Assembly: GCA_018613055.1 (NCBI GenBank) | Contig: JAGGQZ010000026.1 | Coordinates: 1-64,000, forward strand | DNA: 64,000 bases | Direction of reading: 5' to 3' | Source of the DNA: Chryseobacterium sp. ISL-80 | GTDB taxonomy: Bacteria > Bacillota > Bacilli > Bacillales > Cytobacillaceae | Notes under the pieces: model-generated | What the model was told of the DNA's origin: nothing | What the model saw: the letters and a program-made list of their open reading frames with translations, nothing else | Databases searched by the model: none | Made by a program: the position numbers and the translations under genes | Part shown: piece after piece, positions 1-6,808 of the stretch | How positions within the stretch are numbered: the stretch's first letter is position 1 | Layout of the letters: every line of letters starts with the position of its first letter

Positions 1-61
1 AAGGAATCATCAGGTCCTTAACCGATAATCCCAAAAATTCACCGCTGTAAAGACTAATCAT
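1..61 (-). CDS. ykuL: CBS-domain protein YkuL, N-terminal fragment
   Basis: Only the first 20 codons are inside the window; the gene runs off the left edge. The ATG at 61 is preceded by AGGGAG eight bases upstream. The readable peptide ends in VKDLMIP, the usual opening of a first CBS domain, the tandem module that senses adenosyl ligands. In B. subtilis the CBS protein YkuL lies close to ykuJ, which is the next gene here, so position and motif agree. The rest of the protein cannot be checked. Confidence 0.6.
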   Translation of the reverse strand, partial: MISLYSGEFLGLSVKDLMIP

Positions 62-150
62 GGCGAAAACTCCCTAAAATGGATTTCTTTCCATTTCATT
101 TTATCATAAATTATAGGGTGGTGCTTTTATTTAGTTTGCTCAAAAAGGAT

Positions 151-332
151 AACAAAAAGCGCAAGCGCCTTGGTCAGCCCCGACAAGCACTGGAGGGCCT
201 GACAGTGAAGTCGCTCTTTGACTTCATTGGCAGGACCGAAACGTCTCGAGGAGTTAGGAGCCGAAGCTAGGTAAACGTCTCGAGGGCTAGGCGCTGGAGC
301 TGGATTAAGATAACCACTTTTGTTATCCACAC
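151..332. repeat. dispersed structured repeat, copy A1
   Basis: This copy matches 25429-25578 over most of its length. Shared blocks include AACAAAAAGCG, a central TTTGACTTCATTG, TCTCGAGG, GAGCTGGATTAAGATAA and TATCCACAC. A1 carries about 30 extra bases, with an ACGTCTCGAGG block occurring twice (near 239 and 273), as if by a short internal duplication. GCGCAAGCGCC near the left end can pair with GGCGC near the right end, so a folded element is plausible. Confidence 0.75.
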
Positions 333-362
333 TTTATCGCTTTTATTATTTCCTATAAGAAC

Positions 363-389
363 AAAAAAGGACCACAAAATGAGGCCCTT
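363..389 (-). terminator. rho-independent terminator of ykuJ
   Basis: On the minus strand a seven-pair stem (AAGGGCC with GGTCCTT, one G-U) is followed directly by a T run. It lies 18 bases beyond the ykuJ stop codon. Confidence 0.65.
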
Positions 390-406
390 TTGCTATGGAT
401 CTTTGA

Positions 407-643
407 TTACTGAATAAGGTCAAAGATCTCAATCGTAATCATGTCGATGTTATCGAACTGGTATTTCTTAGGCTTTTCCTTGTCGTTGTAAACTTCCAGT
501 TCATATGTTTCCGTTTTTGGATGGTATGTAACCTGGCATTTACGCTCTCCGTTCACCTCAAAAAAGCGTTGGGAAGGCTCCCCTCCATTAGACTGCTCTT
601 GCAGATTCTTTAAACGGGTGATGATTCCTTGAAGCTGTGACAT
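407..643 (-). CDS. ykuJ: YkuJ family protein
   Basis: A 78-residue soluble protein starting MSQLQGII, matching the length and sequence character of B. subtilis YkuJ, a small conserved Bacillaceae protein of unknown function. The upstream in-frame ATG at 715 is rejected because AAAGGAGAGGG sits just before the ATG at 643. The protein is polar, with a lysine- and tyrosine-rich centre (residues about 40-60), and has no signal peptide or membrane segment. In B. subtilis ykuJ lies next to ykuI and ykuK; here ykuI is separated from it by four genes and ykuK is not present. A hairpin terminator follows at 363-389. Confidence 0.85.
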   Translation of the reverse strand: MSQLQGIITRLKNLQEQSNGGEPSQRFFEVNGERKCQVTYHPKTETYELEVYNDKEKPKKYQFDNIDMITIEIFDLIQ

Positions 644-826
644 TGCTCCCTCTCCTTTCAAGACAAAAACCAATAACTTATCAATAGATTTTGCAATTGG
701 CCTATTTATATCCATGTAAAATGATTTCAGAATTTTCTATACATAATTCTTTACATGTCAATATTAACAGAATAAAATATTGTCAGACGATGTACAAGTA
801 AAAGCTTCGAGAAAAGGAGTGATTTT

Positions 827-1789
827 TTGAAAAAGCCCGTACAAATATCACAAAATGTCTTTCTTATTGATGATTACGACCTCAAGATGGAAGAACGTAC
901 CGGAACCTATGTATTGACAGAGGACAAGGTTACCCTGATCGAAACTTCCGCCAGTCCATCCATTCCCTATATCCTTGAAGGATTGAACACACTCGGAATA
1001 TCCCCGGCAGATATCTCATACATAATCGTTACCCATATCCATCTCGACCATGCCGGCGGTGCAGGTTTGATGCTCAAGCACTGTCCAAATGCAAAAGTCA
1101 TCGTCCATCCTAAGGGTGCAAGGCATCTAGCCGATCCCTCCAGATTGATTCAGGGAGCAAAAGCGGTTTATGGAGAAAAGTTTTCTGAGCTGTTCGATCC
1201 CATTGTAGAAGTACCTGAGGACCGTTTGGTGATTAAGGGTGAGGGCGAGACACTTAAAATCAGCGAGAAGTTGACACTGCAGTTCCTTGACACTCCCGGA
1301 CATGCCAATCATCACCTGAGCGTTTATCATCCCTTAACAAAAGGAATTTTTTCTGGTGATACCGCCGGGATATTTTATCCACAGCTTGACCGCGAAGGAA
1401 TTGAATTCTATCTTCCCACTACCTCGCCAAATCAGTTTGACCCTGGGAAAATGCTTGACTCCATAAACAAGTATAAGGAATTGGGAATCGAGAGAATCTT
1501 TTTCGGACATTATGGCATGTCTGAAAATCCAGCCGAAGCTTTCAGGCAGGTTGAGCACTGGCTTGAACTATTCATTCAGGAAGCAGAACTGGCTTTTTCA
1601 GATGAAAATCAACGTGAAAAACTAGTCGAAAATATCACCAAAAACCTTTATGATAAAATACGTTCCCATTTAAAACAGCAAGGTCTGGCTGACAGCCATC
1701 CGATTTACGAGCTGCTCTACCTAGACATCAATGTAAGTGCGATGGGACTGGCCCATTATTTAACAAAACTGAACGGAGGAAGCCATTGA
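827..1789 (+). CDS. MBL-fold metallohydrolase
   Basis: A 320-residue metallo-beta-lactamase-fold hydrolase. The metal signature THIHLDHAGG occupies residues 69-78 (His70, His72, Asp74, His75), followed by a GHANHH box near 160, an Asp in SGDTAG near 178 and a late FGHYG motif near 228, so the dinuclear metal site looks complete. The start is a TTG at 827, eight bases after AAAAGGAG. The C-terminal 90 residues are helical and not typical of lactonases, and the substrate cannot be assigned. The gene is nearly joined to a glutaredoxin-like gene one base downstream, so the two are cotranscribed and may act together in thiol or redox chemistry (inference). Confidence 0.85.
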   Translation: MKKPVQISQNVFLIDDYDLKMEERTGTYVLTEDKVTLIETSASPSIPYILEGLNTLGISPADISYIIVTHIHLDHAGGAGLMLKHCPNAKVIVHPKGARHLADPSRLIQGAKAVYGEKFSELFDPIVEVPEDRLVIKGEGETLKISEKLTLQFLDTPGHANHHLSVYHPLTKGIFSGDTAGIFYPQLDREGIEFYLPTTSPNQFDPGKMLDSINKYKELGIERIFFGHYGMSENPAEAFRQVEHWLELFIQEAELAFSDENQREKLVENITKNLYDKIRSHLKQQGLADSHPIYELLYLDINVSAMGLAHYLTKLNGGSH

Positions 1790-1790
1790 T

Positions 1791-2030
1791 ATGAATGACA
1801 TCATCGTGTATACACAAAATGATTGCCCTTCCTGCAAAATCATTAAAATGTTCCTGACTGAATTCAATTTTTCTTTTACCGAAAAGAACATCAGTGAAGA
1901 TGACAGCAGCAGGCAGGAGCTGACACATACTTACAACTCCTACTCAACACCTACGATTGTAGTAGGTGAAGAAGTCATCACAGGGTTCGATCTCGAGCGG
2001 TTAAAACAAGTCCTGGATATAAAAGAATGA
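1791..2030 (+). CDS. glutaredoxin-like (NrdH-type) protein
   Basis: A 79-residue thioredoxin-fold protein with an N-terminal CPSC redox motif (residues 12-15), a cis-proline loop (STPTIVV near 52-58) and the closing GFD..RL segment of the NrdH/glutaredoxin family. It is cytoplasmic. Its start follows the upstream hydrolase stop by one base, with GGAGG inside the end of that gene as ribosome-binding site, so translation is probably coupled. It could reduce disulfides or be reduced by thioredoxin reductase; no ribonucleotide reductase gene is nearby, so the partner is unknown. Confidence 0.85.
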   Translation: MNDIIVYTQNDCPSCKIIKMFLTEFNFSFTEKNISEDDSSRQELTHTYNSYSTPTIVVGEEVITGFDLERLKQVLDIKE

Positions 2031-2085
2031 TAAAAAGTGTTGCATCGTGCGAAAAACACACTCAATTCGGACAAAAACACAAAAG

Positions 2086-2111
2086 AAGAGGTGCCATTTG
2101 AGGCACCTCTT
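2086..2111. terminator. convergent-gene terminator hairpin
   Basis: A ten-pair perfect stem (AAGAGGTGCC and its complement) with a six-base loop lies between the glutaredoxin gene and the convergent secreted-protein gene. The minus strand has the better T-rich tail, so it mainly serves the minus-strand gene. Confidence 0.65.
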
Positions 2112-2117
2112 CCACCT

Positions 2118-2786
2118 TTATAATAGACCAAATAGAATGGTCCTGCTTTCGTTCTGGAATACCACGCCTAATTCCATGAACGTGTTTAATGTCGAGAAAT
2201 TCGGCCCAAAAACGATATCACCGGTGAACGGCTTATCTTCACTTTCGGGTTTAGCAGCCTGCTGATCCTTCACTTTCTCAGGATATGCCTGATGAATTAC
2301 TTCCTGGGGCACCTGATCATACAAATATTCAGCGACCTTCCACCCGTCCTTTTCTTTAACAAGCTTCAATCCTTCATAATGATCTTCATAGCCTACCGGG
2401 CCTTCAGTAGTGGCTGGGAAAAACTCAACAACATAAATTTCATTTTCGGTTTCCACAACTTTTGTTTTTTCGGAAAATGCGTAAAACGGGATATAATATG
2501 GAGCAAAGTCGGTTCCATATGTCTGGAAATCATTTTCCTGGCCGACAACGTTTTCTTCAATGAATCCTGACTTGTACGCATCTGTAAAATAAGGGTCAAG
2601 GATGCTGTCAATCTCCTCCATACTCCTCCCCTTTTCACTTAACGAGACCTGTGAATCAAAAGCTATCCCGAGGAATTCGAAAACTTCTTCCCTGTCATGC
2701 AGATCTGACTGTGCGTATGCATTGGCCGGGACGAACAAAACAAAAAATCCAAATAAAAGAAATAATAGCTTAGAGCGCTTGTCCAT
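2118..2786 (-). CDS. secreted hypothetical protein
   Basis: A 222-residue protein of unrecognised family. It starts with a classical Sec signal peptide: MDKRSK, a hydrophobic core of about 15 residues and an AYA cleavage site near residue 26. The mature part is acidic and contains a repeated aromatic pattern (YYIPFYAF, VEFFP, YLYDQVP) suggesting a small beta-rich extracytoplasmic domain. The ATG at 2786 is preferred over the longer frame because GAGGGGGAGAAA precedes it. It is convergent with the glutaredoxin gene and shares a hairpin terminator with it. The product is probably exported or wall-associated; its role is unknown. Confidence 0.75.
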   Translation of the reverse strand: MDKRSKLLFLLFGFFVLFVPANAYAQSDLHDREEVFEFLGIAFDSQVSLSEKGRSMEEIDSILDPYFTDAYKSGFIEENVVGQENDFQTYGTDFAPYYIPFYAFSEKTKVVETENEIYVVEFFPATTEGPVGYEDHYEGLKLVKEKDGWKVAEYLYDQVPQEVIHQAYPEKVKDQQAAKPESEDKPFTGDIVFGPNFSTLNTFMELGVVFQNESRTILFGLL

Positions 2787-2970
2787 TTTCTCCCCCTCTT
2801 TCTTGATGACTGGTACATACAATTTTACCAAGATTTACCCTATATAATTATGAAATTCATTCGTAAAATAACTTCACCATCTGACATAAAAAGCGGCTTC
2901 TTATTCTCAAATTACCCTATACTCGCTCGAACTAACGCAAATAGTGAAAAAATTGTTGGTTTATCAGGGA

Positions 2971-2999
2971 AAAAAAAATAACCCCCAAACTTGGAGGTT
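2971..2999 (-). terminator. terminator overlapping the small TM gene stop
   Basis: On the minus strand, AACCTCCAA and its partner form an imperfect stem directly followed by eight T residues. The right arm overlaps the stop codon of the 2998-3240 gene. Confidence 0.55.
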
Positions 3000-3240
3000 A
3001 ATACCTGGCTGTGGTCACCGCAAAATAAACGACGAACAACAGGGCGATTGAAAGAACAATGATATAGGTTAAAAAGATTGGATTACGGATATATGCGTGC
3101 TCCTGGACAGCTCCTGGAACCTGGGAATCAAGATTACCCTGCGCTCTTTTCTGTCCCTTGCCTAATGCCCAGGTATAGAACAGACCGCCAGCCAGCACAC
3201 CCGCGCCTGCTAATAAAAGCATTGTCGTATAGATACTCAT
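2998..3240 (-). CDS. small two-TM membrane protein
   Basis: An 80-residue protein with two hydrophobic segments, residues 5-25 (glycine/alanine-rich) and 54-74, separated by a basic, glutamine-rich loop beginning GKGQKRAQ. AAAGGGGGA precedes the ATG, so the start is well supported. The family is not recognised. It lies downstream of ykuI on the same strand with about 70 bases between them, so cotranscription is possible. A terminator overlaps its stop codon. It may be a small membrane adaptor, but nothing in the sequence assigns a function. Confidence 0.7.
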   Translation of the reverse strand: MSIYTTMLLLAGAGVLAGGLFYTWALGKGQKRAQGNLDSQVPGAVQEHAYIRNPIFLTYIIVLSIALLFVVYFAVTTARY

Positions 3241-3313
3241 ATAAATCCCCCTTTATAGAAGGCTGTATATATAAATTGTGCTTAATCCGCTTTCCTATTC
3301 GCCATTCACCCTG

Positions 3314-4522
3314 TCAAAATAACCCTTCTCTTACATGCAAAAAAGAGGCACATAAGTCAACGAACAGAAACTCCTTTTCATTCAATGGCAGCGAAAAAGT
3401 CCTAATGACTTCCCCGGTTTCTATGTCACTGTAGCGATCTGACAGGATCCCTTTTTTTCCGCCTCTCATTCGGATGATATTCTCAAGAAAATATGGGCGC
3501 CAACTCCAGTTCTTATTTTCATATTCGGGCTGCAAAAGCCACTCATTCCCTGCCTTATAAAGATTAGGTGACAGCTGGAATCCGTCTTCATCACATACAT
3601 ACATCCGGAACGCAACCCCATCCATGCGATCACCGAGAGCCATCAATAACTCACTTGGGCTTTGTTCTTTTTTATACTTGCTGATCAATTCCTGAAACTT
3701 GCTGTTCAATTCAATCCGCAAATCATAAAATGACTGAAGCCGTTTCTTCTCGGATAAAATAAACCCGTGGATTTCGTCCTTTAATTTATCCTTGAGTATC
3801 TCTTTGTCCACTAAGCCATGATCAGGTCTTTTTAAGTAAAACCCTTGATAGAACCTGCCTCCGTTCTTCCAGGCAAATTGCAGCTGGTATGGTGTTTCAA
3901 TGTTTTCAAATAATATCGCTGCACCAATTTTACGGGCGAGGATGGACAAGGAATGAAGGACATCCAGGTAAGCCGGGCCGGTATTATTGGACCGGAGTGA
4001 GGACATATCAATTTTTAGTATTTCTGGTTCAATACCTGCTATACGGTTTAGATAACTGCTTTCACTTCCTACTTTATCCATCGCGATTTTTATTCCGTAG
4101 GATTTATAGTAATTGATCAGATGCTCGATATGGCTTTGGACATGGCGATCAGATATTTCAAGGACAATATGTTCTGGACGAACGCCTTTTTCCTGGAAAG
4201 AGAGGACCATTTGCAAAAATCCTTCACCATCATCCATCATCAATAATTCCGCATCCCGGTTAACGAACCACAGCAGATCCTTCTCGCCTGCACTGGAGGC
4301 TATTTCAAGAGCTTTGCTAAGTACGACATTCTCCACTTCTATCCGGTATTCTTCAGGTATCATGTCATCTTCAAAAAAAGAACCAAGACTTATTTCTTCC
4401 TTATCGCCAACATATCGTCCTAATATTTCATATCCAATGATTTTATGTTCTTCCGCATTAAAAATTGGCTGAAAGTATGGAACAACATGCTCAAGGTCGG
4501 TTAATATATCAAGAGCATCCAA
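3314..4522 (-). CDS. ykuI: YkuI-type degenerate EAL-domain protein
   Basis: A 402-residue cytoplasmic protein, close to the length of B. subtilis YkuI. An EAL-like domain spans about residues 10-250 and a YkuI-type PAS-like C-terminal domain about 270-400. Phosphodiesterase motifs are altered: EAL reads EIL (in GYEILGR), and the DDFGTG loop reads DKVGSE, so the second metal-binding Asp is Lys. LKID and FENIET are kept. From family knowledge YkuI binds c-di-GMP with little or no turnover; the changes here fit a c-di-GMP receptor rather than an enzyme (inference). The start follows an AGGGAGG about 14 bases upstream. A canonical GGDEF-EAL protein is encoded 2.3 kb away. Confidence 0.88.
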   Translation of the reverse strand: MDALDILTDLEHVVPYFQPIFNAEEHKIIGYEILGRYVGDKEEISLGSFFEDDMIPEEYRIEVENVVLSKALEIASSAGEKDLLWFVNRDAELLMMDDGEGFLQMVLSFQEKGVRPEHIVLEISDRHVQSHIEHLINYYKSYGIKIAMDKVGSESSYLNRIAGIEPEILKIDMSSLRSNNTGPAYLDVLHSLSILARKIGAAILFENIETPYQLQFAWKNGGRFYQGFYLKRPDHGLVDKEILKDKLKDEIHGFILSEKKRLQSFYDLRIELNSKFQELISKYKKEQSPSELLMALGDRMDGVAFRMYVCDEDGFQLSPNLYKAGNEWLLQPEYENKNWSWRPYFLENIIRMRGGKKGILSDRYSDIETGEVIRTFSLPLNEKEFLFVDLCASFLHVREGLF

Positions 4523-4693
4523 AAAAACTCAACCTCCCTTCAAAATCTGCGCATTTTCCTATCCATTACTTTGATATGAACGATTTTACCACAATATGAT
4601 AAATCCCTCAGTTACACTGTTTCCATTTTCGACAAGTCATAAAAGCATCCAGATGGCTAAAGATAATAGCAGAGCTTATGGAAGGATGATGAC

Positions 4694-5482
4694 ATGAAAC
4701 CGTGGCATTTCATCGGCATTATTCTTCCATTGCTTGGATGCAGCCACGGCTCGCCCGCCGAAAACCAAACACAGACCCTCAAAACAGACCATGAACCACT
4801 CGTTATCAAGGAAGTTCCTGAACAGATTCAGGAACTGGCGGTCCCGAAACCAGAGCAGAAACAAGAAGTACAGCAACAGCGTGATAAACAGATAGTGATG
4901 AATGTACCCTTGATCAAACAAAATCCAGAATTAAAGTATGGATGTGAAGTAACCAGCCTGGCGATGATGCTGAAGTATGCCGGGGCTGAAACGAATAAAA
5001 TGAAGCTTTTCAATGAGATAAAAAAAGATAAAGATCCTCTAAAGCGATCTGCAAACGGGGATATTATAAGCTGGGGTGATCCAGCCGAAGGCTTTGTTGG
5101 AGATATGACAGGGAAACGTGCAGGGTATGCAGTTTTTGATAGACCAATGGAAGAGTTGATCAACCATTACCTTCCAGGCCGGGCGGTGAATTTGACCGGC
5201 AAAGACTTCGAGACTGTTCTAAACCATGTGGCTTCCGGTTACCCGGCCGTCGTGTGGACGACCGGTGACTATCGTCTTCCTGATCGTTGGGAATCATGGA
5301 CACATGGCAGCGAAGTCATAAAAACGCCACTCGACTTACACGCAGTCGTCCTTGTTGGGTTCAATGACACTACTGTCTATCTGAACGACCCTCTGTCAGG
5401 CCGAAAACAAGTGCCTGTTAACAAGCAGCGATTTATTGAAACATGGAAAGCGATGCAATCAAGAGCAGTCAGTTACCGGTAA
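4694..5482 (+). CDS. C39-like peptidase family lipoprotein
   Basis: A 262-residue predicted lipoprotein. The lipobox LLGC places the acylated Cys at residue 16, so the protein should be anchored on the outer face of the membrane. Residues 20-70 are a charged Glu/Gln/Pro linker. The rest matches the C39-like (YvpB-type) papain-fold family: the nucleophile Cys84 in YGCEVTS, His in DLHAVV (about 215) and a following LNDP. AAGGATGATG precedes the ATG. It is divergent from ykuI and ends in a strong terminator. Predicted role: extracellular cysteine peptidase or peptidoglycan-peptide processing; the substrate is unknown. Confidence 0.82.
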   Translation: MKPWHFIGIILPLLGCSHGSPAENQTQTLKTDHEPLVIKEVPEQIQELAVPKPEQKQEVQQQRDKQIVMNVPLIKQNPELKYGCEVTSLAMMLKYAGAETNKMKLFNEIKKDKDPLKRSANGDIISWGDPAEGFVGDMTGKRAGYAVFDRPMEELINHYLPGRAVNLTGKDFETVLNHVASGYPAVVWTTGDYRLPDRWESWTHGSEVIKTPLDLHAVVLVGFNDTTVYLNDPLSGRKQVPVNKQRFIETWKAMQSRAVSYR

Positions 5483-5491
5483 AACACAGAT

Positions 5492-5525
5492 AAAGGCTGG
5501 ATTCCATTCCGGCCTTTTCTCTTTT
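5492..5525. terminator. bidirectional terminator
   Basis: A ten-pair stem (AAAGGCTGGA with TCCGGCCTTT, one G-T) has a TTCCAT loop and a TCTCTTTT tail. It sits between the convergent C39-like and 5524-5748 genes. Confidence 0.75.
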
Positions 5526-5748
5526 ACTTGCCACCGCTCTTCTTCTCAAGCGATTTATGGAGTTTCGCAATAGAATGGACGATTGTCCTCTTCTTATTAA
5601 AACCCTTTGCTGTAGCCGATACACCATTAAAGACAGCGATCGCGTTGCCCCAGGTTCCTAACCGGTCAAAACCGGAAACAAAAACTTTTAAATAGCCATT
5701 TTTCATCGGTATAAACATTATTTCCATTCTCATATCATAATATTTCAT
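5524..5748 (-). CDS. small conserved hypothetical protein
   Basis: A 74-residue basic, soluble protein of unrecognised family. It begins MKYYDMRMEIMFI and has a central glycine-rich stretch (SGFDRLGTWGN) and a lysine-rich C-terminus (KSLEKKSGGK). The ATG at 5748 is chosen over the upstream GTG because AGAGGTG lies six bases before it. It has no signal peptide or membrane segment. It converges on the C39-like lipoprotein gene and shares its terminator; no functional context is visible. Confidence 0.6.
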   Translation of the reverse strand: MKYYDMRMEIMFIPMKNGYLKVFVSGFDRLGTWGNAIAVFNGVSATAKGFNKKRTIVHSIAKLHKSLEKKSGGK

Positions 5749-5916
5749 CAACAACACCTCTTTTGCTGAAAGGACAAGTCATACTTTTCCTTTCTCTTCC
5801 CCAGAGTAATGGCCAAGAAACACATAAATGAGTTCCTTCCCTAAAATGGCACTTCTTTTTTCCATGTTTGTTTGCTAGTATAGTAGAGAAAATTTGGAGA
5901 TAGGTTGGTATTTTTC

Positions 5917-6795
5917 ATGTCTGAACAAATCACCCGGAGGAAGTTTATAAAAAAGGCAGTCGGCACGATTTTGGCTGCAGGCGGACTCACCACTGGAGGC
6001 TATTTCTATGCCCGTGAAGTCGAGCCCCGAATGCTTGATGTCACCCGCCATACCATCGGGAGCGCCACGCTGCCGGCAGGATTTGACGGAGTTAAGATCA
6101 TCCAATTCAGCGATACACATATTGGTTTTCAATATACAATTGAACAGCTTGCGAAACTGGTTGCCAAGATTAATCAACTGAATCCGGATTTGATTGTGTT
6201 TACAGGCGATTTACTTGATGACCCTCGGCATTTTACAGATAAGAAAAAGAAAATCACTACTCTGTTAAGCCAGTTAGAGGCTCCCCTTGGAAAATTTGCT
6301 GTATATGGGAATCACGATCATGGGGGATACGGTTCAGACCTATATAAACAAATGATGGAACAATCAGGTTTCTCCTTGTTGCTGAACGATTCCGCTGCTG
6401 TCAGGCTTCTTGATGGCAGTTCGATCTGGATTACCGGCATTGACGATGCCATGCTTGGCAAGCCTAATTTGAAAGAGGCTATGTCCAATATACCCAAAGA
6501 CTCTTACACCATCCTCTTGTCCCATGCTCCTGACAAAGCAGATGAAGCAGCACATTATTCTATTCAGTTGCAGCTGAGCGGACACAGCCACGGCGGACAA
6601 ATCCAGATACCCTTTTACGGTCCACTGGTTACGCCGCCATATGCCGAAAAATACGTAGAAGGCTTCTATGACGCAGGAAACAACAAGGAATTCAAACTAT
6701 ATGTGAATCGCGGACTTGGAACAACCAGGCTTCCATTCAGATTTTTGTCACAGCCTGAACTTACATTATTTACACTCAAAAAAACAAGCAGCTGA
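5917..6795 (+). CDS. ykuE: Tat-exported metallophosphoesterase YkuE
   Basis: A 292-residue calcineurin-type phosphoesterase. The N-terminus carries a twin-arginine signal (ITRRKFIKK, Arg7-Arg8, followed by an Ala/Gly-rich hydrophobic stretch). Metal motifs are in order: FSDTHIG (about 63-69), FTGDLLD (about 97), GNHDHGG (about 134) and SGHSHGGQ (about 224). B. subtilis YkuE is a known TatAy/TatCy substrate bound to the cell wall; no tat genes are in this window. The start ATG follows GGAGATAGG. The stop codon forms half of a 26-bp palindrome shared with the convergent gene. Confidence 0.93.
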   Translation: MSEQITRRKFIKKAVGTILAAGGLTTGGYFYAREVEPRMLDVTRHTIGSATLPAGFDGVKIIQFSDTHIGFQYTIEQLAKLVAKINQLNPDLIVFTGDLLDDPRHFTDKKKKITTLLSQLEAPLGKFAVYGNHDHGGYGSDLYKQMMEQSGFSLLLNDSAAVRLLDGSSIWITGIDDAMLGKPNLKEAMSNIPKDSYTILLSHAPDKADEAAHYSIQLQLSGHSHGGQIQIPFYGPLVTPPYAEKYVEGFYDAGNNKEFKLYVNRGLGTTRLPFRFLSQPELTLFTLKKTSS

Positions 6796-6808
6796 TCAGC
6801 TGCTTGTT
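6783..6808. terminator. 26-bp perfect palindrome across two convergent stops
   Basis: AACAAGCAGCTGA is followed immediately by its exact complement. The symmetry centre lies between 6795 and 6796, exactly where the ykuE stop (6793-6795) meets the stop of the GGDEF-EAL gene (6796-6798). A run of A before it becomes a T tail on the minus strand, so the hairpin should terminate the minus-strand transcript, while both proteins end inside it. Confidence 0.8.

Larger units (their letters stand above)
62..406. other. intergenic region with dispersed repeat and terminator
   Basis: This gap separates the partial ykuL start from the ykuJ 3' end. It holds a copy of a structured dispersed repeat (151-332) and the ykuJ terminator (363-389). 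Reading frames inside it are products of the repeat and lack ribosome-binding sites. The promoter of ykuL must lie in roughly 70-150, but no convincing -35/-10 pair was identified. Confidence 0.6.

Noticed and set aside
127-330. Minus-strand 67-codon frame in repeat A1, and a similar one at 25351-25575
   Set aside because: They resemble each other because both translate the same dispersed repeat; neither has a ribosome site.
4628-4634. Spo0A-box-like TTCGACA (also 45299-45305)
   Set aside because: A seven-base word expected by chance at this scale; only its position near a Spo0E-like gene (second site) is suggestive.
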